Part shown: positions 38,021 to 46,036 of the stretch, piece by piece
How positions within the stretch are numbered: position 1 is the first letter of the stretch
How the letters are laid out: each line of letters starts with the position of its first letter
Origin: Oceanotoga teriensis
Lineage (GTDB): Bacteria; Thermotogota; Thermotogae; Petrotogales; Petrotogaceae
Reading direction: 5' to 3'
NCBI RefSeq assembly: GCF_003148465.1
Contig: NZ_QGGI01000018.1
Span: forward strand, 1 to 48,234
DNA length: 48,234 nucleotides
Translations under genes and position numbers: made by a program
Notes under the pieces: generated by a model
What the model saw: the letters and a program-made list of their open reading frames with translations, nothing else
Told to the model about the DNA's origin: nothing
Database searches by the model: none

Positions 38021-38063
38021 CCATATAAATATTAAAAACATATCAAAATATGCCCTGAAATAG

Positions 38064-38069
38064 TATAAT
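38064..38069 (+). promoter_or_regulatory. Possible -10 of the BrxC-like gene
   Basis: TATAAT 33 bases before the ATG, after the helicase terminator. The hexamer 17 bases upstream (TATCAA) is a poor -35. It would allow the ATPase to be expressed separately from the methyltransferase and helicase. Confidence 0.4.
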
Positions 38070-38101
38070 ATATCTGAAAAAATAAAATTAGGAGAGATAC
38101 G

Positions 38102-40684
38102 ATGCAAAAAATAAAGGACATATTAACTTATAATTTTAATAATAAAATTGAAACTATAATAAAACTTTCAGAAGAATATGATACAGAAAATTTAAAATCT
38201 TATATCTTTACTGAAAATATTGAAAATTCAATGATAAAAATTTTTGAAGGATTGAATTCAAATATTGTGGGAAATTGGATATATGGAAATTATGGTTCTG
38301 GAAAAACTCATTTTGCAAAAATAATTTCTTATATATTAGAATTTGGTTTAAATGTAGAATACAAAAATAATATAAAATCTAAAAAGCTAAAAAGTCTAAT
38401 AGATAAATCAAATAAAAACTTTATAGTTGTAAAAATAGATCTTTCTTTATACGCAAATTCAAAATTAAATTTAAGTCAAATAATAATAAATGAATTACTT
38501 CATACTTTAAATATAAAAAATAAATTTGATGATGTTTCCGATAATACAAGAAATTTAGATACTTTTATAAACTCTTTAATAAAAGACAATAAACTCTTAT
38601 TAATAATAGATGAAATAGAACAGTTTATAAAATCATCTAATTTAAATTCTTTAGAAATACAAGGAATCATACATCAATTTGAAATATCAAAAGATAAATA
38701 TATTATATTTATATCTCAATCAAACCCTTATAAAATAGAAAAAATTAAAAGTATTGCAGATAGAATTAAAAATATAATACATATAAAAGATGAAGATATT
38801 GAACAAGTAATAATAAAAAGACTTCTCAAGAAAAATATATCTATGAAAGGATTATATGAAAAATACAATTCAAATATAATAATTAATTCAGATTTAGAAA
38901 TCTTAAAAGATGAAATAAACTTAAATTTTTTTGAACAAATTCATCCTTTAAAACCCGAAATTTTAAAAATACTTCCAAATATAATTCAAAATATTTCTAA
39001 TAGAAGTCTCATCAATATAATTTATGAAACTTTAAAAAGATTTGAAAATGATATTTTAACGAGGCAAATATGTATATACGATTTTTTTGAAAGTATAAAA
39101 GATACAGATAAATATAAAAAAATTTTGAATAGAGATGATGAATTAGAAAAAAATATATTGAAAACTCTAATTCTATACAATAATAAATTAAATATAGATA
39201 CCCTAACTAAATTAACTATAAATAATATAACAAAAAAACTAATAGATCATAAAATTGATATAATGAAAAAACTAAAAAAAATTGAATCTGAAGAATTAAT
39301 TATATTAAAAGAAAAAGAAATTATTTTATTTGATGACTATGAACTAAAAATAAATAAAAAAATAAATAAAATAAATGATGAATATTTATTAATGAAAAAA
39401 AAGGAGAAAACTCTTTTAAAAAGTTATGAAAAAATATTTTCAAATTTATATTATACTTCAAAAAATGGTAAAAAAAAGAAATTAATCATAAACAATTCTC
39501 CAACAGCTTTAAACAAAAAAAAGAATATAATGATAACTATTTTAAATGATAAAAAACAATTAAATTATAAAGAAATTCTAGAAACAGATGATGAAATCTT
39601 TATAATTCTAAAAAAAGAAAAAAATATTGAAAAAGATTTGAACAAACTCACCAAAATTTTGATTTTTGAAGAAAAATCAAATATTGAAAAAGAAATTAAT
39701 TATATATCAAAAATAAAAGAATACTATGAAAATAAAATCGAAAAAAATCTTAAAAAACTTTTTGAATCATCTGAAATATATTATTATAAAGAAAAAAGTT
39801 TTTTTATAAAAAAAGATTTCGAACAAGAAATTCTAAATTTTATAAATAATTTAGTATATAAAACAGCCTATTCAAAAAGTCTTGATACTCAAAAAAAGAA
39901 AAAAGATATAATATATATAAAAAATCATGAAAATCAAACAATAATAAAGAATTATCCTGAATATTTTAAAAATGAATGTATAAATACAAATACCATAGAA
40001 TATAAAACTTTGAGATTATTTAATGAAAATACCTTATTTGATTTATTTGAAACATTAAAAAACAAACCTTATGATTGGACAATAAATGATATAATTTTCT
40101 ATATAATAATATTAATAAAATTCAAAAAAATTCAAAAAATTGATATAGAAAATTCTTTAAACAATACTAAAAAATTAAAAAATACAAAAATTAAATTTAT
40201 AAAAGATGAATTATCAGAACAGGACTTAAATGATGCAAAAAGAAAACTAATACATTTAAAATTAATGGATAAAAATGCAAAAAAGGAAGAAATCGAAGAC
40301 TGTATAAAAAAATTATATAATAATATAAATTTAGACCATTCAGAAAACTATATAAAAGATTTTATATACAATTTTTCTACAATAAAACAAAAATTAAGTA
40401 ATGAATTTAGAAGTCCTTTTATAAAATCATTGTATGAAGAAAAATATGGTTTGATTAAAGATAATAATATAAAAAGATTAATAGAAGAAATTCCCTTAAA
40501 AAGTGATATAGAACTTTGGGAAGAATATAAAAAAATTTTTAATGCTAAATTCGAAGAATTGAAAATATACAATGAGAACCTCAAAAATTTTAAATATAAT
40601 CCTGAAAAATATAATATATATTTTTTAAATTATTCTTATACTGGATTATTAACAGCTTTAGAGCTATTAAAAAATAAAAGATAG
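38102..40684 (+). CDS. BrxC-like P-loop ATPase
   Basis: An 860-residue predicted AAA-type ATPase. Walker A GNYGSGKTH at 62-70 is preceded by YIFTENIENSMIKIFEGL and followed by FAKIISYILEFGLNV. Walker B is LLLIIDE (165-171), continuing IEQFIKSSNLNSLEIQGIIHQFE, then a sensor-like FISQSNP. This order and the wording around each motif resemble BrxC/PglY of BREX systems (VDEVGQF and SGFFGSGKSH there). It is shorter than BrxC (about 1200), and the C-terminal half is Lys/Asn/Ile-rich and unrecognised. The ATG follows AGGAGA. It is the third gene of the island; its stop lies inside a strong terminator. In BREX the ATPase is needed for both methylation and exclusion. Confidence 0.8.
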   Translation: MQKIKDILTYNFNNKIETIIKLSEEYDTENLKSYIFTENIENSMIKIFEGLNSNIVGNWIYGNYGSGKTHFAKIISYILEFGLNVEYKNNIKSKKLKSLIDKSNKNFIVVKIDLSLYANSKLNLSQIIINELLHTLNIKNKFDDVSDNTRNLDTFINSLIKDNKLLLIIDEIEQFIKSSNLNSLEIQGIIHQFEISKDKYIIFISQSNPYKIEKIKSIADRIKNIIHIKDEDIEQVIIKRLLKKNISMKGLYEKYNSNIIINSDLEILKDEINLNFFEQIHPLKPEILKILPNIIQNISNRSLINIIYETLKRFENDILTRQICIYDFFESIKDTDKYKKILNRDDELEKNILKTLILYNNKLNIDTLTKLTINNITKKLIDHKIDIMKKLKKIESEELIILKEKEIILFDDYELKINKKINKINDEYLLMKKKEKTLLKSYEKIFSNLYYTSKNGKKKKLIINNSPTALNKKKNIMITILNDKKQLNYKEILETDDEIFIILKKEKNIEKDLNKLTKILIFEEKSNIEKEINYISKIKEYYENKIEKNLKKLFESSEIYYYKEKSFFIKKDFEQEILNFINNLVYKTAYSKSLDTQKKKKDIIYIKNHENQTIIKNYPEYFKNECINTNTIEYKTLRLFNENTLFDLFETLKNKPYDWTINDIIFYIIILIKFKKIQKIDIENSLNNTKKLKNTKIKFIKDELSEQDLNDAKRKLIHLKLMDKNAKKEEIEDCIKKLYNNINLDHSENYIKDFIYNFSTIKQKLSNEFRSPFIKSLYEEKYGLIKDNNIKRLIEEIPLKSDIELWEEYKKIFNAKFEELKIYNENLKNFKYNPEKYNIYFLNYSYTGLLTALELLKNKR

Positions 40685-40715
40685 TATTTCATTTTCTGAT
40701 GAAATACTATCTTTT
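40676..40715 (+). terminator. Terminator overlapping the BrxC-like stop codon
   Basis: Perfect 17-base arms (40676-40692, 40699-40715; core GATAGTATTTCAT) with loop TTTCTG. The stop codon and the codons before it are in the first arm. Followed by ATTAT rather than a long T-run, but the second arm itself ends TTTT. Confidence 0.8.
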
Positions 40716-40773
40716 ATTATGGAGTTAACTTCAAATGTTTCATAATATTTACATTTTTAAATTATTTTCAAGC

Positions 40774-40804
40774 TTGACAAAAAGATAACTTCATTATTTA
40801 TAAT
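40774..40804 (+). promoter_or_regulatory. Upstream promoter candidate for the micro-ORFs
   Basis: TTGACA (40774-40779), 19 bases, then TATAAT (40799-40804). The -35 is perfect but the spacing is long. The transcript would carry about 165 bases of A/T-rich leader before the first micro-ORF. Confidence 0.4.
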
Positions 40805-40911
40805 AATATTAAAATTATTTAGTTTTGTATTCTATTTTTTAATTTTTTTAAAATAAAAATTAAAAAAAATAAAGAATATTAAAAATAAAATAAATTATTT
40901 TAAATTTTAGC

Positions 40912-40940
40912 TTGACTTTATTTAAAAATATTGATATAAT
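40912..40940 (+). promoter_or_regulatory. Strong promoter of the micro-ORF pair
   Basis: TTGACT (40912-40917), 17-base spacer ending TGA, then TATAAT (40935-40940). This is among the best promoter matches in the window and lies 35 bases before the first ATG. Confidence 0.85.
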
Positions 40941-40975
40941 ACTTATGAAAGTTAAAAACAGAGGGAGGAATTGAT

Positions 40976-41062
40976 ATGAAAGAAAAAAGAAAAAACATCA
41001 GAGTATTGGATAGACTTGATATTAATAGAGAAATTGTTTGGGAATTCATAAGACACATCTAA
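40976..41062 (+). CDS. Micro-protein 1 (28 aa), unknown
   Basis: Predicted 28-residue basic peptide starting MKEKRKNIRVLDRLDINREI and ending WEFIRHI. It has an ideal ribosome-binding site (GAGGGAGG, 40961-40968) and a near-consensus promoter. It is 16 bases ahead of a second micro-ORF with the same kind of site. Both peptides have a basic start, an R-(L/I)-D core and an amphipathic, Arg-containing end (FIRHI versus MIRKI), so they may be related. No family is recognised. It could be a regulatory or leader peptide, or a small partner of the neighbouring module. Confidence 0.55.
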   Translation: MKEKRKNIRVLDRLDINREIVWEFIRHI

Positions 41063-41078
41063 GAGGGAGGTGTATCTC

Positions 41079-41186
41079 ATGTTAAAAAAAACCAGAAAAA
41101 GAATTGAATCATATGCAGAAGCTTTTGATAGAATAGATAAAGAAGATATGAGACATATATTTGAAGAGATGATAAGAAAAATATAA
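41079..41186 (+). CDS. Micro-protein 2 (35 aa), unknown
   Basis: Predicted 35-residue basic peptide (MLKKTRKRIESYAEAFDRID, ending MRHIFEEMIRKI), probably one amphipathic helix. Its site GAGGGAGG (41063-41070) begins straight after the first micro-ORF stop, and a terminator follows four bases after its own stop. The pair thus forms a self-contained short transcription unit between the BrxC-like gene and the antiporter gene. Function unknown. Confidence 0.55.
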   Translation: MLKKTRKRIESYAEAFDRIDKEDMRHIFEEMIRKI

Positions 41187-41189
41187 AAA

Positions 41190-41213
41190 AATAAGCCTTT
41201 TGGCTTATTTTTT
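41190..41213 (+). terminator. Terminator of the micro-ORF unit
   Basis: ATAAGCC (41191-41197) pairs with GGCTTAT (41202-41208) around TTTT, with a T-run behind. It closes a transcript of about 265 bases starting near 40947. Confidence 0.85.
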
Positions 41214-41299
41214 TATCATAATTTAATATTAAATGGTATTTAATTAATGAAATTACTGTATAATAAATTTAAATACTTTTTTATTAATGGAGGGATAAA

Positions 41300-42205
41300 T
41301 TGATACCTTTTATATTGCTAATCTTTGGTTTTATACTTTTAGTTTTTGGTGCCAATAAATTTGTAGATGGTTCTTCTTCATTAGCTTATTCATTTAAAAT
41401 ACCGCCTATAATAATAGGACTTACAATTGCAGCTATTGGTACAAGTGCTCCTGAAGCTTTTGTTAGTACTATAGCAGCAATTCAGGGGAACAGTGATATA
41501 GCTGCTTCTAATGTTCTTGGCAGTAATATCTTAAACATTCTATTAATACTTGGAATAACAGCTTTTATAAAACCATTAAATATAAAACAAAATACTATAA
41601 AAAAAGAAATTCCATTTTTGTTTTTAATATCTTTAGTAATGCTTTTAATGGGTATAGATGGAATAATATCAAGAACTGATGGTTTAATTCTTTTATTATT
41701 CATGATCATATTCATAAATTATTTATTTGAAATATCAAAAGAAGATAATAATCAAGAAGAAATAAAACAATATAGTATCATCAAAAGTCTAATTTTTACT
41801 ATTATAGGTTTAGTATGTATAATATTTGGAAGTAAATTTACAGTAGATAATGCGGTTATCATAGCAAAAAATATTGGAATATCTGAAAAAATTATAGGTT
41901 TGACAATAGTTTCTATAGGAACATCTCTTCCAGAACTGGTAACTTCTATAGTTGCAGCTCTAAAAGGTCAGAATGATATAGCTGTTGGAAATATACTGGG
42001 TAGTAATATCTTCAATATATTGTTTGTTCTTGGAATTGCTTCTTCAATTTCATCAGTAAATTTTAACTTGATATCAGATACAATAATCTCAATTGGTATA
42101 ACTTTTATTTTATTTATATTCTCAATAAATGATAAAAAAATTTCTAAAGTTGAAGGTTTTATATTCATATCCTTATATGCGATATATATTTTTTATATTT
42201 TATAA
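41300..42205 (+). CDS. CaCA family Na+(or H+)/Ca2+ antiporter, YrbG-like
   Basis: A 301-residue membrane exchanger with about ten helices. The two inverted alpha-repeats are clear: GLTIAAIGTSAPEAFVSTIAA (about 38-58) with ASNVLGSNILNILLILG, and GLTIVSIGTSLPELVTSIVAA (about 201-221) with VGNILGSNIFNILFVLG. The Glu of each (PEA, PEL) and the GSN motifs are the ion-coordinating residues of the family. It starts at TTG behind GGAGGG. It is monocistronic. Confidence 0.93.
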   Translation: MIPFILLIFGFILLVFGANKFVDGSSSLAYSFKIPPIIIGLTIAAIGTSAPEAFVSTIAAIQGNSDIAASNVLGSNILNILLILGITAFIKPLNIKQNTIKKEIPFLFLISLVMLLMGIDGIISRTDGLILLLFMIIFINYLFEISKEDNNQEEIKQYSIIKSLIFTIIGLVCIIFGSKFTVDNAVIIAKNIGISEKIIGLTIVSIGTSLPELVTSIVAALKGQNDIAVGNILGSNIFNILFVLGIASSISSVNFNLISDTIISIGITFILFIFSINDKKISKVEGFIFISLYAIYIFYIL

Positions 42206-42236
42206 AAAGAGTTTCCAAATTAATTGGAAACTCTTT
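42206..42236. terminator. Bidirectional terminator between the antiporter and PHP genes
   Basis: AAAGAGTTTCCAA (42206-42218) pairs with TTGGAAACTCTTT (42224-42236) around ATTAA, with A- and T-rich flanks on both sides. Confidence 0.9.
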
Positions 42237-42963
42237 ATTTTAAATTTAAATATTTTAAAAGTCTTTCTTTATTATTATTTAATATATTTTCTTCTTTTAT
42301 ACCAACTTTTTGAACAAGTTTCTCTAATCCCGATGTTCTACCTATTTCATCTATATAATGTGCATCAGAGTTTATAGAAATTTTTACATTGTATTTTTTT
42401 ATGGCTTGAAGATATTTCAAAGTTACTTCTTCAACACCTCTTCTACCAATTTTAAATTTATCAAAAGATCCTGCATTTAATTCAAGAATCACATTATTTT
42501 CATATGCCGCATGAGAAATTTCGTCAAAATCTACTGGAAACTTTGGATTATCTGGATGTGTAATCATTTTAACATAACTTTTGTTTATCGTAGCCAACAT
42601 AGATTTTGTTATATCTTTCTTTTCAGTTAAATCAAATTCAGCTTCTGGATGTATACCCGCCGCTACAAATTCAAGATTTTCAAGTCTATATTCTGGCAAA
42701 TCTAAACTTCCATCATTTAAAATATTTGCTTCACATCCTTTTAAAACTCTAACATCATATATATAATCTGGCAATATTAATAAGTTTCCAAAATAGTATT
42801 CATGCGATGCACCAGGCATTTGTGGTCCATGATCTGTAATTGCTATTACTTGTAATTTTTTTTCAGCCGACTTTTTTACCATTTCCATCAAAGTATTGTA
42901 TGCATGACCTGAGGCTAATGTATGCATGTGTAAATCTGCAATTAAATTCATTTTTTTCATCAT
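42235..42963 (-). CDS. PHP domain phosphatase, YcdX-like
   Basis: A 242-residue metal-dependent hydrolase of the polymerase-and-histidinol-phosphatase superfamily. The metal-binding histidines appear in order as DLHMHT (about 10-15), ITDHGP (about 42-47), the Glu in GCEANI, AAGIHPEAEF, MITHPDNPKF and NSDAHY near the C-terminus. The overall pattern matches E. coli YcdX, a trinuclear zinc phosphatase. The start is uncertain among three in-frame ATGs (42963, 42960, 42951); AAAGG lies at 42968-42964. Monocistronic; substrate unknown. Confidence 0.9.
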   Translation of the reverse strand: MMKKMNLIADLHMHTLASGHAYNTLMEMVKKSAEKKLQVIAITDHGPQMPGASHEYYFGNLLILPDYIYDVRVLKGCEANILNDGSLDLPEYRLENLEFVAAGIHPEAEFDLTEKKDITKSMLATINKSYVKMITHPDNPKFPVDFDEISHAAYENNVILELNAGSFDKFKIGRRGVEEVTLKYLQAIKKYNVKISINSDAHYIDEIGRTSGLEKLVQKVGIKEENILNNNKERLLKYLNLK

Positions 42964-43041
42964 CCTTTATACTATATTTTGTACATATAAATTTTAACAA
43001 ATTTGATTTAAGTGATGATTAATTTATATTTATTTATGTTA

Positions 43042-45198
43042 TCAAAGTAAATCATTTTTATGTCTCATGATATAATTATAAACATCATTTTTATTTTTTG
43101 AATTTAAAAGTTTTTTGATAAAATCATCATCATTCATACTTTTTATTAAATCGCCAAGTGCTTCTAAATGACTTATTTTATCCTTTGCTGCAAGCATTAT
43201 TAAAAAATATACAGGATCATATTTAGAATTAAATTTTACACCTTGCCTTGAAATTAAAAAAGAAAACCCCGTTTCTAATACTCCATCTTGTGGAGATGCA
43301 TGAATCAAAGCTATACCTGGTGATATGACTGAGTATGGTCCTTTTTCTTTTATTATATCTATAGATTTTTGTATATATTCTTTATTTATTTTATCATTTT
43401 TTAAAAGTATTTCACCGGCATATTTTATTGATTGTTCCCAAGAAAGTATTTTATTAGTTATTTTTATCGTATCTAAACTTATATAATGCTCAAGGCCAAA
43501 ATTCAAATTTTTTTCATTTTTTAATATTTTCTTTTTATTTATTTCATTGTCTATATCTTTTTTTATATTTTTTTCTAAGTCTTTATCGATATTAAAATAT
43601 TTTTTTATTATATTGATTATTTTTTTTGAATCTATTTTATTAAAATCATTTTTGTTCTTTAAAACTCTTTTTCTTTTATTTAATATGTTTTTTATCTCTA
43701 TTATTTCTTTTTCAGGTAGAAGAGGATTTACTTTTAGAATTTTTATGTTCTCTTCTTCTATTGAAATAGTTGTTATTATTAAATCTATGTCTACATCTTT
43801 TAAAAAATAGTTCGGTATATCAACATATGAAATAGTATCTAATACTTCTATATCTTCACCAAATATATTTTTTATTCTGCTTTTAAGAATATTTGTTGTT
43901 CCTATACCGCTTGAACAAACGAGCAACACTTTTAATTTATCGAAATTATATGTATAATTTCTTTCTATAGCAGCACCAAAATGAAGTGCAATATATCCAA
44001 TTTCATCATCCGCTATTTCATTTTCAAAATTGGTAAATATGACTTTCGAAGCAATTTCAGATGCTTTATAAATTTCTTCATATTTGGTTTTTATTTCATC
44101 AAGCAATGGATTATTCAATGGTAAGTTGTACTTAACTCTATTTATTGCCGCATCGAGATGAAGTGAAAGGCCATTTATTAGCTCTTGATCATTTATTAGA
44201 TCTATTTTAAAATAATCATCTATTATTTTACACATTTGTTCTGCCATAATTCTTGTGTTATCATAATCTGATATATATGTTTTCTTTATTTCTCTTTTTT
44301 TTGATCCCAAAAGATGAAAAGTTATAAACCCTATCTCAGATTCTGGAATATTTATATTAAAATCATATTCTAAATTTTTTGCAAGTATTCGGGCAATATT
44401 AAATTCTTTTTCTTTTATAAGATTTTTTAATTGATTTTCATCTATTATTATATCTTTACCTTCTTTTATTCTCATTATTGCGAGAGCTATATGTATCATA
44501 AGTGCTGCATAATCTGAATCAACCATTTTAAAATTCAAATCTTTTTGCATCTTTTTTATATTTTTTTCTATTTTAAACATATCAATATTTCCAATTAATT
44601 TATCAAATTCATTAAAAAAATTATTTTCATCAAATTTTTTACTTTGAATTTTATTTAAAAAAGATAATAAATCTCCTTCACTACTCGTTTCGTCGAGCAA
44701 TGATGTTATACCATGTCTAATATCTACTTCTTTTCCTTTTATTTTAATGCCAAAATTTCTTCTTCTTATTAATTTTAAATTTCTTTTATTCAACCATTTT
44801 TCTATTTCTTTAAGATCTTTTTTTATTGTAAAAGAACTTATCAATAATTCCTCTTCTAAATCTGAAATATTTATAGGTTCAGAACTTTGAAAAAGTTTGA
44901 AAAGAATTATTTGTTTTCTATCTTCTTTTGAAAAATAAAGTGTATCTTCTTCTTTTTCTTCTTTTCTATTTAAAAATTTTTCTTTTGTATCATTTTCAGA
45001 GATTATTTTTATTCCACTACCAGGTTTTGAATATATTTTAAAATCATATTTTTTTGCTAATTCTTCAGCCTTTTCTATATCATATCTAACAGTTCTCATA
45101 CTTATTTTGAAATGTTCAGATATTTCTTTTATAGTAGTATACTCTTCTTTATCAAACAAAAATTCTATAATATCATAAACTCTTTTTTTTATAATCAT
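43042..45198 (-). CDS. PTS-regulated transcriptional activator (BglG/MtlR family)
   Basis: A 718-residue regulator. N-terminal helix-turn-helix domains (about 5-60, TIKEISEHFKISMRTVRYDI, and a second at about 85-150) are followed by two PRD domains (about 185-395), an EIIB-like domain with Cys near 427 in LLVCSSGIGTTN, and an EIIA domain (about 575-718) with the phosphorylatable His near 632 in ALIHASP. PTS proteins control its activity by phosphorylation of the PRD and EII-like histidines and cysteine. It is the last gene of the minus-strand PTS cluster, after the terminator at 45216-45255, and very likely activates it. Confidence 0.92.
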   Translation of the reverse strand: MIIKKRVYDIIEFLFDKEEYTTIKEISEHFKISMRTVRYDIEKAEELAKKYDFKIYSKPGSGIKIISENDTKEKFLNRKEEKEEDTLYFSKEDRKQIILFKLFQSSEPINISDLEEELLISSFTIKKDLKEIEKWLNKRNLKLIRRRNFGIKIKGKEVDIRHGITSLLDETSSEGDLLSFLNKIQSKKFDENNFFNEFDKLIGNIDMFKIEKNIKKMQKDLNFKMVDSDYAALMIHIALAIMRIKEGKDIIIDENQLKNLIKEKEFNIARILAKNLEYDFNINIPESEIGFITFHLLGSKKREIKKTYISDYDNTRIMAEQMCKIIDDYFKIDLINDQELINGLSLHLDAAINRVKYNLPLNNPLLDEIKTKYEEIYKASEIASKVIFTNFENEIADDEIGYIALHFGAAIERNYTYNFDKLKVLLVCSSGIGTTNILKSRIKNIFGEDIEVLDTISYVDIPNYFLKDVDIDLIITTISIEEENIKILKVNPLLPEKEIIEIKNILNKRKRVLKNKNDFNKIDSKKIINIIKKYFNIDKDLEKNIKKDIDNEINKKKILKNEKNLNFGLEHYISLDTIKITNKILSWEQSIKYAGEILLKNDKINKEYIQKSIDIIKEKGPYSVISPGIALIHASPQDGVLETGFSFLISRQGVKFNSKYDPVYFLIMLAAKDKISHLEALGDLIKSMNDDDFIKKLLNSKNKNDVYNYIMRHKNDLL

Positions 45199-45215
45199 AA
45201 TATCACCCTAAAAAT

Positions 45216-45255
45216 AAAACTGTCCTACTAAGAGTTTAATTAGAAGGACAGTTTT
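45216..45255 (-). terminator. Hairpin between the SIS-domain and regulator genes
   Basis: AAAACTGTCCT (45216-45226) pairs with AGGACAGTTTT (45245-45255). On the minus strand it is followed by ATTTTTA. It would reduce regulator expression relative to the transport genes. Confidence 0.75.
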
Positions 45256-45273
45256 TTGTTTTATAGATAAATT

Positions 45274-46017
45274 TTATAAATAATGTATTTTATTTCCATA
45301 TTTTTCAAATATTCTTTTATTAAATTCATCTCCACCATCAACATTTGCACTGTGAAGAACAGGTGGTTCAACATCATTTTTTATAAGATCATTGACAGTT
45401 TCCAAAACTATTGAATTAACTATTAAAGCTCCTATAACAGTAGATGTAGGGCCTACTTTTTGTTCCAAACCTTCAACTTTCATGCTTGAATCTTCAAAAT
45501 CTCCACAATTATCTATAACTATATCGGCTAATTCATAAAGATTTTTACCACAAGAATGTCTTGAATTTACTTTAGAAGAATATTCTATATTTGTGAGTGC
45601 AATTACATTGGCTCCTATTTTTTTAGCTTCTATAGCCATTTCTATAGCAGTTGGATTTCTTCCAGAAACGGAGTGAATTAATATTGTGTCTCCCGCTTTT
45701 ATATTAGAACTTCTAAGTATTTCTGTTCCATATCCTTCAAGTCTCTCCATTTTAGAAGTTAAAGTAACAGGTCTTGTATTTAACATTATTGAAGAATTGA
45801 ATATAGGATTTATTAAAGCAAGACCGCCAGTTCTGTAGAACAATTCTTCTGCTATTATTCCTGCATGAGAAGCACCGAAAACATATAGAGTATTTCCATT
45901 CATTATTGTTTTACTAAATAATTTTGATACTTCTTTTATAGTATCTTTTTGTGTGTTTTCAACTTTATCTATTATTTCGCGTATATGATTCATATATAAA
46001 GAAATATAATCATTCAT
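45274..46017 (-). CDS. SIS-domain protein (UPF0309-like sugar isomerase domain)
   Basis: A 247-residue protein with a sugar-isomerase-type phosphosugar-binding domain (TLYVFGASHAGIIAEELFYRTGG near 40-62, ILIHSVSGRNPTAIEMAIEAKKIGANVIALTN near 105-137). The whole resembles the UPF0309/DUF2529-type proteins with a long insert rich in NSRHSCGKNLYELADIVIDN. The ATG at 46017 is chosen because AGGAGG lies eight bases upstream; the longer frame lacks a site. It directly follows the EIIC gene, so it probably isomerises or modifies the phosphorylated product of this PTS. Confidence 0.87.
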   Translation of the reverse strand: MNDYISLYMNHIREIIDKVENTQKDTIKEVSKLFSKTIMNGNTLYVFGASHAGIIAEELFYRTGGLALINPIFNSSIMLNTRPVTLTSKMERLEGYGTEILRSSNIKAGDTILIHSVSGRNPTAIEMAIEAKKIGANVIALTNIEYSSKVNSRHSCGKNLYELADIVIDNCGDFEDSSMKVEGLEQKVGPTSTVIGALIVNSIVLETVNDLIKNDVEPPVLHSANVDGGDEFNKRIFEKYGNKIHYL

Positions 46018-46036
46018 TAAAAAACCTCCTACAATA

